From Bacteroidales bacterium (GTDB lineage Bacteria; Bacteroidota; Bacteroidia; Bacteroidales; VadinHA17): DNA of 7,242 nucleotides. This document shows, in pieces, positions 1-5,203 of the stretch. The stretch lies in assembly GCA_030692905.1 (NCBI GenBank), contig JAUYBT010000172.1:1-7242 (forward strand), written 5' to 3'. Below the pieces are notes generated by a model that saw only the letters and a program-made list of their open reading frames with translations, did no database searches and was not told the origin of the DNA. The position numbers were made by a program, and so were the translations under genes. Position 1 is the first letter of the stretch, and every line of letters begins with the position of its first letter.

Positions 1-56
1 CAGAGGTAAAATTGTTCATCGTTGAAAAGCAAAATTTCATCTTATACATTACATGA
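1..56 (+). CDS. 3' end of an upstream gene (partial), coupled to dgkA
   Basis: The frame starting at base 3 stays open for 17 codons (ending FILYIT) and stops with TGA at 54-56. That stop overlaps the next gene's ATG as ATGA, the usual sign of translational coupling in an operon. Only 17 residues are visible, so no function can be assigned. An open stretch this short can occur by chance, so the overlap carries most of the weight. Confidence 0.45.
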   Translation, partial: EVKLFIVEKQNFILYIT

Positions 57-430
57 ACTCAGATAAATTTTCGTTGAAAACCAGGTTTGGAAGTTTTAAA
101 TTTGCTTTCCATGGTTTATGTTTGGTGGTGCAAAATCAGCATAATTCAAGAATTCATTTTCTGGCGGCAATTATTGCAATTGCCATGGGAATAATACTTA
201 AGATCAATCCTTACGAATGGTCCTTGCTGATAATTGTGATTGGCATTGTTTTTCTTACAGAACTATTGAACTCCTCCCTGGAAACATTAGCAGATTTTGT
301 TAATCCTGAATGGAATGAAAAGATCAGAAATGTAAAAGATTATGCTGCTGCAGCAGCGTTGATTTCAGCAATTATCTCGGTTGTTGTCGGAGCATTGATT
401 TTCATTCCGAAAATATTGGATTTAATTTAA
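53..430 (+). CDS. dgkA: DgkA-family diacylglycerol/undecaprenol kinase
   Basis: This is a small integral membrane lipid kinase. Family members phosphorylate diacylglycerol or undecaprenol with ATP at the inner membrane, recycling lipid for envelope synthesis; which substrate is used cannot be told from sequence. The 125 residues match the usual size of the family. The N-terminal amphipathic part (FGSFKFAFHGL, residues 12-22) is followed by three hydrophobic segments at about 35-50, 56-70 and 98-117. The signature lies at residues 70-97: E70 and E77 around LLNSSLE, N73, D81 and the K96-D97 pair before an Ala-rich helix, equivalent to E69, E76 and K94-D95 of the E. coli enzyme. The conserved Glu of the first motif (E28 in E. 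coli) is replaced by Gln29 in QHNSRIH. The ATG overlaps the upstream stop as ATGA and no Shine-Dalgarno is visible. A terminator overlaps its stop codon, so it is the last gene of its operon. Confidence 0.93.
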   Translation: MNSDKFSLKTRFGSFKFAFHGLCLVVQNQHNSRIHFLAAIIAIAMGIILKINPYEWSLLIIVIGIVFLTELLNSSLETLADFVNPEWNEKIRNVKDYAAAAALISAIISVVVGALIFIPKILDLI

Positions 431-455
431 AAAGCAGCTGGTTGGCTGCTTTTTT
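429..455 (+). terminator. Intrinsic terminator of the dgkA operon
   Basis: The arms AAAAAGCAGC (429-438) and GCTGCTTTTT (445-454) pair perfectly around a 6-nt loop, TGGTTG, and the 3' arm runs on into six T residues. The hairpin starts inside the dgkA stop codon. The A-rich 5' arm means it could also act on transcripts from the other side. Confidence 0.88.
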
Positions 456-490
456 GTTGACCCACCAGGTCTAAAACATCTGCTTTCAAT

Positions 491-510
491 TACTTTGTAT
501 TACTTTGTAT
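491..510. repeat. Perfect 10-bp tandem duplication
   Basis: TACTTTGTAT occurs twice head to tail (491-500, 501-510), followed by a diverged third unit, AAGTTTGTAA. Each unit resembles the TTTG part of a Bacteroidota promoter, but no gene follows, so a regulatory role is not supported. Confidence 0.8.
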
Positions 511-584
511 AAGTTTGTAATACAGGCATATATAATTATTAATCCTTCATTAAAAAGTAATCCAACGCATCAAAATGTTGAAAT

Positions 585-606
585 TGTGCCAGCCATGTGC
601 CAGCCA
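585..606. repeat. Perfect 11-bp tandem duplication
   Basis: TGTGCCAGCCA occurs twice head to tail (585-595, 596-606). It is more GC-rich than its surroundings and lies about 25 bp outside the 14-bp inverted repeat that brackets the transposase remnant. It may mark an old insertion edge. Confidence 0.8.
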
Positions 607-676
607 AAACATTCTATTATCAACTTTTTTATCCTGACTTCCGCACTGGGACACCCAAAATTATTTATTATCCATT

Positions 677-698
677 ACCGTCGGTTTTAACCGACGGT
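677..698. repeat. REP-like palindrome 1
   Basis: The arms ACCGTCGGTT (677-686) and AACCGACGGT (689-698) pair perfectly across a TT loop. This GC-rich hairpin in AT-rich DNA lies just past the 3' end of the broken RAYT gene, where REP-type palindromes usually sit. No T-tract follows on either strand, so it is not a standard terminator. Confidence 0.8.
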
Positions 699-706
699 TA
701 GAGATA

Positions 707-944
707 TTACTTTTCTTGGGACTTTAGTCCCTCATCTTTTGAAGGTTGTACTCTGCAATTATCGAAAGATATCAGAGCGTGAAGATGTTCATGATAACCA
801 TTAATGTGATCGATGTAAATGCTTTTTAGTTTTGCATTATTACGGATATGTAGAATGACTTCATTTCTTATCTCATCACTTAAATTAAGGTATCCTATTA
901 TTTGTGGTCCATACACAGTGGAGCCAGATTCTTAAATATGACAT
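707..944 (-). pseudogene. Broken IS200-like/RAYT (REP-associated) Y1 transposase
   Basis: Intact relatives are single-strand DNA transposases with an HUH metal-binding motif and a catalytic tyrosine in a C-terminal helix. From ATG at 944 one frame reads MSYLRIWLHCVWTTNNRIP, the usual family N-terminus, and stops at 885-887. A second frame takes over at about 892 with YLNLSDEIRNEV, then IDHINGYHEHLHALISF, which contains the HUH signature as HLH. The two halves fit one protein broken by a small indel near 888-893. Reading ends at 707 after about 78 residues in total, roughly half the family's usual length of about 150. The catalytic-tyrosine region is absent, and the last residues (GLKSQE) are encoded by palindrome 2. 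The gene is frameshifted and 3'-truncated and cannot make an active enzyme. A GTG start at 916 would give only the second half. Confidence 0.75.
718..731. repeat. REP-like palindrome 2
   Basis: GGGACT (718-723) and AGTCCC (726-731) pair across a TT loop, the same design as palindrome 1 located 20 bp away. It lies inside the truncated 3' end of the RAYT reading frame, so the junction between gene remnant and repeat is at or near here. Confidence 0.75.
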
Positions 945-1007
945 AGTATTAGAAATGCCAGCGATTAACAACTTAAAGATAAATAAATTGAGTCATATTT
1001 AAAAATC
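927..1007. repeat. 16-bp imperfect inverted repeat at the RAYT start codon
   Basis: Positions 927-942 (GATTCTTAAATATGAC) and 992-1007 (GTCATATTTAAAAATC) are reverse complements with one mismatch, separated by 49 bp. The left arm encodes residues 2-6 of the broken transposase, so the right arm is either a partial inverted duplication of the gene start or part of a secondary structure upstream of it. Confidence 0.6.
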
Positions 1008-1052
1008 TTATTACTGGAAATTAGATTTTTTCAAAATTGATTAAGTGGCATT

Positions 1053-1064
1053 GGGCTTAAGCCC
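1053..1064. repeat. REP-like palindrome 3
   Basis: GGGCTTAAGCCC is a perfect 12-bp palindrome. It lies on the 5' side of the broken RAYT gene, so the gene has palindromes on both flanks. A weaker outer pairing exists between TTAAGTGGCAT (1041-1051) and ATGCCTTAA (1087-1095). Confidence 0.7.
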
Positions 1065-1253
1065 TTTATGAGTGTGACTTTGAAACATGCCTTAAAACTA
1101 GAAAGCCTTCCTGGGACACCCAAAAAAACACTTTTTATATTATAATAAACTCATTATCAGTGATGTTTTTTTGCAGCTAGAAAAAATGCGGAAGTCAGGA
1201 GAAAATCCCTATCTCTTTGAGAAGAAATGTTCAAGATCTGATTATTAATTAAA

Positions 1254-1284
1254 TAACCAAGTAAATAGGTGTTAGGGTTGCTCT
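1254..1284 (+). repeat. Copy of the FISUMP gene 3' flank (fossil)
   Basis: These 31 bases match the sequence following the lipoprotein gene's stop (2991-3022) at about 28 of 32 aligned positions, with one gap. Both copies start TAACCA, share AGGTGTT and end TGCTCT. At the second copy the TAA is the stop codon of the FISUMP gene. The first copy is followed by an intrinsic terminator. The simplest reading is that a related gene once ended here and was lost. Confidence 0.65.
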
Positions 1285-1303
1285 ATTAATTTTATAGAAT
1301 ATT

Positions 1304-1341
1304 CCATCCATCTGGGTTAAGTCTTAGGTGGGTGGTTTTTT
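1304..1341 (+). terminator. Intrinsic terminator with no surviving upstream gene
   Basis: CCATCCATCT (1304-1313) pairs along all ten positions with AGGTGGGTGG (1326-1335), counting two G-U pairs, around a 12-nt loop, and six T residues follow (1336-1341). No intact plus-strand gene ends nearby, so it probably terminated the gene whose 3' flank survives at 1254-1284. It now insulates the next promoter. Confidence 0.75.
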
Positions 1342-1349
1342 ATTTAAAG

Positions 1350-1380
1350 TTGTATTTCGTTTAAATAAATTGTAAATTTG
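1350..1380 (+). promoter_or_regulatory. Bacteroidota-type promoter of the FISUMP lipoprotein gene
   Basis: TTG at 1350-1352 (-33 element) is followed after exactly 20 bp by TAAATTTG at 1373-1380, a perfect match to the TAnnTTTG -7 element. Transcription should start near 1386, leaving a leader of about 40 nt. The promoter lies 8 bp beyond the upstream T-tract. Confidence 0.7.
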
Positions 1381-1424
1381 ATAAAATACATCTTCAGAAT
1401 AAGTTAAACATAATATGATCCCAT

Positions 1425-2993
1425 ATGAAAAATGCAGTTAGAATTTCAAGAGTAATCCTATTAATCCTATCAATCTTTTTAATTCAATCCTGTATTAAAG
1501 AGAAGCCTACACCTCCTGTTATTTCAACAACAACTATCACTGCAATTTCCTATACAACTGCTACTTCAGGAGGAGATGTGACCAATGAAGGAGGAGCTCC
1601 TGTAACCGCCAGAGGTGTCTGTTGGAATACATCTCTTGACCCAACAACAACAAATAATAAAACCACTGATGGAACAGGAATCGGAAGTTTTAATAGCTCA
1701 CTTACCGGACTGATTGCAGGAACTACATACTATGTAAGAGCCTATGCAACCAACACTGCCGGTTCGGGTTATGGCAATCAAGTTACATTTACTACCCTCC
1801 AGGTTGCAGCTCCTGTTCTGACAACAACAGCAATTAGCTCTATTACACAAACAACTGCAGTCTCAGGAGGAAATATTACAACTGATAATGGCAGTTCTGT
1901 GACCGCAAAAGGAGTCTGTTGGGGCACATCAGCAAATCCAACCATCGCATTAAGTACAAAAACCACAGATGGAACAGGAACCGGGAGTTTTTCCAGTAAC
2001 TTAACTGGTTTACAACCCGGGACTATTTATTATGTCAGGTCTTATGCAACAAACAGTGTGGGAACTTCTTACGGAAATGAAGTAAGTTTTACAACATTAG
2101 CAACCGTACCAACACTCACTACCACTGCGGCAACTTCAATAACGGGAACCAGTGCAACAAGTGGTGGAAATATTTCAGCTGATGGTGGAGCAGCCGTTAC
2201 AGCCCGTGGAGTGTGTTGGAGCACATTTCCGAACCCAACAACTTATAACTATTATACAGCTGATGGCTCGGGCATTGGTAGCTTCATTAGTTCCATTACA
2301 GGGCTAACTGCGAACACGACCTATTATATCAGGGCTTATGCTACTAATAGTGCAGGAACAGCTTATGGCACTAATGTAATTTTTACAACACCTGCATTAA
2401 CGGTAACCGACATTGACGGCAATGTTTACAATACCGTAACCATAGGCACGCAAGTATGGATGAAAGAAAACTTGAAAACTATCAAATATAACGATGGCAC
2501 AGCTATCCCATTAGTAACAGATGGAGCAGCATGGGTAGCATTATCCACACCTGGCTATTGCTGGTACAACAATGATGCAGCTACCTATAAAGCTACTTTT
2601 GGGGCACTGTATAACTGGTACACAGTTAATACCGGTAAGCTCTGCCCCTCAGGCTGGCATGTACCAAGCGATGCCGAATTGACAACACTGACAACCTACT
2701 TGGGCGGTGAAATTGTTGCCGGTGGTAAACTGAAAGAAACCGGCACAACCCATTGGCTAAGTCCAAATACAGGCGCAACCAATGAAAGCGGTTTTACAGC
2801 TCTTCCGGGTTCCAACCGTACCGAAATTGGTACATTCTACAGCTTTGGATACAACGGTAACTGGTGGTCTTCTACGGTGTACTCTACGACAGATGCCTGG
2901 TATCGGAACATGAACTACAGTTACAGCGATGTCTACAGAAACTACTACCCTAAGATTCATGGGTTTTCTGTTCGTTGCCTCAGGGATAATTAA
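1425..2993 (+). CDS. FISUMP-domain surface lipoprotein with three repeat domains
   Basis: This is an exported lipoprotein, probably at the cell surface; its ligand is unknown. The N-terminus has basic residues, a hydrophobic stretch at 10-20 and a lipobox ending in Cys23 (LIQSC), then a Pro/Thr-rich linker. Three repeats of about 99 residues follow (roughly 35-125, 132-224 and 230-322). Each has (T)ATSGG or a variant early, GVCW in the middle (64-67, 163-166, 262-265) and YYVRAYATN-like sequence near the end, as in Fn3-like beta-sandwich modules. Residues about 326-520 form a FISUMP domain (Fibrobacter succinogenes major paralogous domain, TIGR02145): DGNVYNTVTIGTQVWMKENL, LCPSGWHVPSDAE, ESGFTALPGS, then NWWSST and GFSVRCLRD at the end. 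Members often occur as paralogues with different repeat numbers. The ATG at 1425 is the first in frame and precedes the signal peptide. There is no Shine-Dalgarno. The domain call is firm and the role is not known. Confidence 0.9.
   Translation: MKNAVRISRVILLILSIFLIQSCIKEKPTPPVISTTTITAISYTTATSGGDVTNEGGAPVTARGVCWNTSLDPTTTNNKTTDGTGIGSFNSSLTGLIAGTTYYVRAYATNTAGSGYGNQVTFTTLQVAAPVLTTTAISSITQTTAVSGGNITTDNGSSVTAKGVCWGTSANPTIALSTKTTDGTGTGSFSSNLTGLQPGTIYYVRSYATNSVGTSYGNEVSFTTLATVPTLTTTAATSITGTSATSGGNISADGGAAVTARGVCWSTFPNPTTYNYYTADGSGIGSFISSITGLTANTTYYIRAYATNSAGTAYGTNVIFTTPALTVTDIDGNVYNTVTIGTQVWMKENLKTIKYNDGTAIPLVTDGAAWVALSTPGYCWYNNDAATYKATFGALYNWYTVNTGKLCPSGWHVPSDAELTTLTTYLGGEIVAGGKLKETGTTHWLSPNTGATNESGFTALPGSNRTEIGTFYSFGYNGNWWSSTVYSTTDAWYRNMNYSYSDVYRNYYPKIHGFSVRCLRDN
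1661..1989 (+). repeat. 300-bp internal DNA repeat inside the lipoprotein gene
   Basis: AACCACTGATGGAACAGGAA (1661-1680) recurs exactly 300 bp later at 1961-1980 with one mismatch, and flanking codons are also similar. It reflects duplication of one beta-sandwich module. The third module (near 2260-2290) is more diverged at the DNA level. Such repeats allow module number to change by recombination. Confidence 0.7.
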
Positions 2994-3274
2994 CCAGGTA
3001 AAAAGGTGTTCGGGTATGCTCTCATTATGTTGCATTGCAGAATACATAGGCTTAAGGTATGCAACACAAACCGCAACTCTCACTATTGATTAATGCGAGT
3101 CTGCGGCATCCAATTTTAATCGGCACTCATGGGTTTGAAAGGTCTGCTACTCGCAGCGGCTCGCGCCAGACTGAAGATGATTGAAGGTATCAGGGGAGCT
3201 ATTTGTAAAACAAATAATATATGGCCTAATAGATATAGTATTGGGTCTTTGGTAAATGGTTTATTGAAATATAA
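2994..3274. other. Intergenic stretch after the FISUMP gene
   Basis: It begins with the second copy of the duplicated 3' flank (2991-3022). A stem-loop follows: TGTTGCAT (3028-3035) and ATGCAACA (3059-3066) pair perfectly around a 23-nt loop, but no T-tract follows, so it is at best a weak terminator or an mRNA-stabilising hairpin. Positions 3095-3175 form a GC-rich island unlike its surroundings, with a short GTCTG/CAGAC stem (3142-3146, 3167-3171). An ATG-initiated frame of 54 codons (3129-3293) crosses it, but it has no ribosome site or recognisable product. Confidence 0.6.
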
Positions 3275-3305
3275 TTGGTTTTCTCTTAATTAAGTTGTAA
3301 ATTCG
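3275..3305 (+). promoter_or_regulatory. Probable promoter of the PD40 lipoprotein gene
   Basis: TTG at 3275-3277 is followed after 20 bp by TAAATTCG at 3298-3305, one base off TAnnTTTG. Spacing and the TTGTAAATTyG context are the same as at the FISUMP gene promoter. It lies 30 bp before the start codon. Confidence 0.55.
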
Positions 3306-3335
3306 TATTTATTATTAAATTTTACATAACTACCT

Positions 3336-4322
3336 ATGAAAAAAATTCTTGTTTTCGCAATCTCTCTAATTGCAATTGGTTTTAATAGCTGTGTGACATC
3401 ATATCAAATGGTATCCCAAGGCGAAAGTTTTGATGCTCTAACTAAGATTACCGATTCTAAAAAAATTTGTGCCTTCCCGAACGGAGGAGATAATGGAAAA
3501 AATTTAGTCTTCAGTGCCCAAGATGATGATGGTGCATATAACATTTACAAGAAAGATAACGTCCTTTCAAGTGCTTTGATTCAAAAAACAAGTGGTAATA
3601 ATTTCAATCTCTGTCCAAACTATTGCTCATCTAAAGATTTAATTGCTTTCCAGTACCTTGCAAAAACTAATTTTGATATTTATTATATTAACGCTTCAAA
3701 GGGTAAAGCAATTACCCAAATTACAAGTACTGAGGAAAATGAGTATAATCCTTGTTTTTCAAGTGACGGTAAAATGATTGTTTTTGAGAAAGGTACCTCA
3801 CCTAAATATTACGTAAAGTATAAGACAACAAGTAATGCTATTACATATGTTAAGGGTGTGAAAATTACTGAAAACCAAATTTGGATTAAAAATTTAGAAT
3901 CTGGTGAACTCAAGATGATTGGACAGGGTAGTTATCCTAAATTTTCACCTGATGACAGCAAAATTGTTTTTGTGAAATATGAACTTAATAAAATGAAAAC
4001 ATCAGAAACTGGGACTATTTGTATCATATCAAATGATGGAGAAAGTCAAAGTCAGATAACTGACACAGATTTAGGATATGCTACATGGCCAAATTGGTCT
4101 CCAGATGGGAAAAATATTGTTTTTCAATTAACAAAACCTAATAAACTTGATAGTGACATTTATACAATCGAAGTAGATGGAGAGAATCTAAAGCAACACA
4201 CAGTAAATAAAAGTGATGATTTTGCACCTTATTGGACCTCTGATAATTATATATTTTTTACATCTGATAGAGGTTCCAAACAAGGTGCTTATCAAATTTG
4301 GCGTTTTAAGGTAGTGCAATAA
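3336..4322 (+). CDS. Lipoprotein with TolB-like PD40 beta-propeller repeats
   Basis: This is an exported lipoprotein. The N-terminus MKKILVFAISLIAIGFNSC is a lipoprotein signal peptide with the acylated residue at Cys19. The rest of the 328 residues forms a run of beta-propeller blades of the TolB/PD40 (WD40-like) type, each carrying an NPCFSSDGKMIVFEK-like signature: about 138-152, 199-213 (YPKFSPDDSKIVFVK), 250-264 (WPNWSPDGKNIVFQ) and 296-312 (APYWTSDNYIFFTSDRG), with weaker blades at about 55-72 and 92-118. PD40 propellers generally bind proteins or peptides, and none of the repeats suggests an enzyme. True TolB proteins are periplasmic, carry an extra N-terminal domain and sit with tolQRA and pal, none of which is present here, so it should not be called tolB. 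It has its own promoter and no clear terminator. An OmpA-type partner domain, common in Bacteroidota PD40 proteins, is absent. Confidence 0.85.
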   Translation: MKKILVFAISLIAIGFNSCVTSYQMVSQGESFDALTKITDSKKICAFPNGGDNGKNLVFSAQDDDGAYNIYKKDNVLSSALIQKTSGNNFNLCPNYCSSKDLIAFQYLAKTNFDIYYINASKGKAITQITSTEENEYNPCFSSDGKMIVFEKGTSPKYYVKYKTTSNAITYVKGVKITENQIWIKNLESGELKMIGQGSYPKFSPDDSKIVFVKYELNKMKTSETGTICIISNDGESQSQITDTDLGYATWPNWSPDGKNIVFQLTKPNKLDSDIYTIEVDGENLKQHTVNKSDDFAPYWTSDNYIFFTSDRGSKQGAYQIWRFKVVQ

Positions 4323-4751
4323 ATATCCTGATAAACTTAAGATTTAAGATGGATTGAATCAATAATCGGTAATAAGTTTTAAAGGATTTATTATAAGATT
4401 ATTCAGTATAAATTCATACTTTAAAAACTAAAGCCAATAAACAATCTGGTAGAGGTAATTTGTTTGTCATAGTATTTACAAATGAGCATCCCAATTCCCC
4501 AACTATCATCAATTATTGTATAATACAGTATATTAATTATATACAGTATAACTACAATGCCTCTAATCATCTTACCATACACCCTGGGAGGCACAATCTC
4601 TTCCAGGGAATGCCATAGTGTCACTTAACCACTTAAAAGTCTCTATGAACCAATGCTGAATAGTTGATACTTCAACCCCCCTCAAATCTGACTATACGTA
4701 TCCTAAAACAGCTATACCCGTTTCTATTAACGCTTACTGGTTGGCACTATC
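4323..4751. other. Intergenic stretch, no supported gene
   Basis: This stretch is AT-rich. A short palindrome, CTTAA-GAT-TTAAG (4335-4347), follows the lipoprotein gene but lacks a T-tract. ATACAGTATA occurs twice (4523-4532 and 4541-4550). CCCTGG (4582-4587) and CCAGGG (4603-4608) form a short inverted repeat. A minus-strand frame of 67 codons (4421-4624) ends in RLFIGFSF, faintly like the last strand of an outer-membrane barrel, but has nothing else in its favour. No terminator for the minus-strand gene at 4752 was recognised. Confidence 0.55.
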
Positions 4752-5129
4752 CTATTCAGGGAGGTCAACTCCTGGTAGGAGGGGTTGTTTTGGCATACGT
4801 GTACGTTTATCCTGAACGTTAGTGCGGGTTGCATGTAGGTTAGCAAGGGTTGCTGATAATTCATTAAAATGTTTCATAGCATTATCTTTTTTAATAAAAG
4901 CCCCACTACCATCATAAAAGAATTTCTCATTGCTTGTTAATACCTCTGCTTCTTCAAACTCTACACCAATTGCTGTGTGTGCTGGTTTTATATAAATTCT
5001 AGCTACTTCATAATGACAGCGAGTCATATCTTCCTCTTGTCGTGTTTCATATAAAGCAACCTTATCGTTTCTACAGATTAAAGTATAGAATAGATCATTC
5101 TTTCTGAATTTAGTTTTCAGTATTTTCAT
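4752..5129 (-). CDS. Conserved-looking small protein of unknown function
   Basis: The product is 125 residues with no signal peptide or membrane segment, so it is probably cytoplasmic. I do not recognise a named family with confidence. The central pattern (FYTLICRNDKVALYE at 14-28, YEVARIYI at 40-47, GVEFEEAEVLTSNEKFF at 55-71, then DNAMKHFNEL at 82-91) resembles small accessory proteins seen in phages and mobile elements that begin with a 'kRnd.vAlYe' segment, but this is an impression and not a family assignment. The C-terminus (about 95-125) is polar and Lys/Arg/Pro-rich, probably disordered. The ATG at 5129 lies only 31 bp from the IS21-like terminal repeats, in the position and orientation where an IS21 element's first transposase gene would begin. 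No Shine-Dalgarno or TAnnTTTG promoter was found upstream. It could be a passenger of, or a remnant beside, a lost mobile element. Confidence 0.65.
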   Translation of the reverse strand: MKILKTKFRKNDLFYTLICRNDKVALYETRQEEDMTRCHYEVARIYIKPAHTAIGVEFEEAEVLTSNEKFFYDGSGAFIKKDNAMKHFNELSATLANLHATRTNVQDKRTRMPKQPLLPGVDLPE

Positions 5130-5160
5130 TGTTATGTGTTATTAAATTATTATTGCTGAT

Positions 5161-5203
5161 TAATCCGGACTAAAGTGAGCCACTAATCCGGACTAAACTG
5201 ACA
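5161..5203 (-). mobile_element. Solo IS21-family-like terminal repeat
   Basis: TAATCCGGACTAAA occurs twice, at 5161-5174 and 5184-5197, with a 23-bp period and the spacer GTGAGCCAC. The second copy ends in CTGACA (5198-5203). Read on the minus strand the end is TGTCAGTTTAGTCCGGATTA, followed by a second copy of TTTAGTCCGGATTA. Ends starting with TG and carrying repeated blocks inside the inverted repeat are typical of IS21-family elements. No istA or istB gene and no matching opposite end exist in the window, so this is an isolated end. The family call rests on layout and memory of similar ends. Confidence 0.5.

Larger units (their letters stand above)
646..1125. repeat. 15-bp direct repeat pair (646-660 and 1111-1125)
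   Basis: CTGGGACACCCAAAA occurs exactly at both positions, 465 bp apart, flanking the transposase remnant and the palindromes. The left copy directly abuts the left arm of the 14-bp inverted repeat. The right copy lies 61 bp before the right arm. Confidence 0.75.
632..1200. repeat. 14-bp inverted repeat bracketing a 569-bp block
   Basis: TCCTGACTTCCGCA at 632-645 recurs as its exact reverse complement at 1187-1200. The bracketed block contains the transposase remnant and all three palindromes. Directly inside the left copy lies CTGGGACACCCAAAA (646-660), which recurs in direct, not inverted, orientation at 1111-1125, so the two ends are not simple mirror images. Terminal repeats of a non-autonomous element, or remnants of two copies of one repeat rearranged by inversion, are both possible. 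No target duplication was evident. Confidence 0.55.
456..1303. other. Gene-poor accessory stretch with mobile-element debris
   Basis: No intact gene is supported in these roughly 850 bases. They contain two short tandem duplications, a broken Y1 transposase, three palindromes, a 14-bp inverted repeat and a 15-bp direct repeat, each listed separately. The rest is AT-rich, with stops in all frames at short intervals. The overall picture is of a degraded insertion hot spot between the dgkA operon and the lipoprotein gene. Confidence 0.7.

Noticed and set aside
505..690. Plus-strand open frame of 61 codons
   Set aside because: It crosses the tandem duplications, the inverted-repeat arm and palindrome 1, has no ribosome site and matches no recognisable protein pattern; most likely chance.
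1778..1966. Minus-strand open frame inside the FISUMP lipoprotein gene
   Set aside because: It is antisense to a well-supported gene with clear domain structure; its frame reflects the codon use of the real gene.
3028..3066. Stem-loop after the FISUMP gene as intrinsic terminator
   Set aside because: The 8-bp stem has a 23-nt loop and no following T-tract, so it does not meet the usual pattern; it is noted only as a possible structure.
2757..3083. Minus-strand open frame of 108 codons across the end of the FISUMP gene
   Set aside because: It overlaps the conserved C-terminal domain in antisense, and its composition is that of a shadow frame.
3129..3293. Plus-strand frame of 54 codons starting MGLKGLLLAAARARLK
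   Set aside because: It has no ribosome site or promoter, overlaps the promoter of the next gene, changes composition halfway and has no known motif. A tiny gene cannot be excluded.
4523..4550. Two copies of ATACAGTATA at 18-bp spacing as a CRISPR or operator
   Set aside because: Only two very short AT-rich copies and no adjacent supported gene; chance is likely in such DNA.
4421..4624. Minus-strand frame of 67 codons ending in RLFIGFSF
   Set aside because: The terminal Phe is faintly like an outer-membrane barrel end, but there is no signal peptide, promoter or strand pattern, and the DNA is low-complexity AT-rich.
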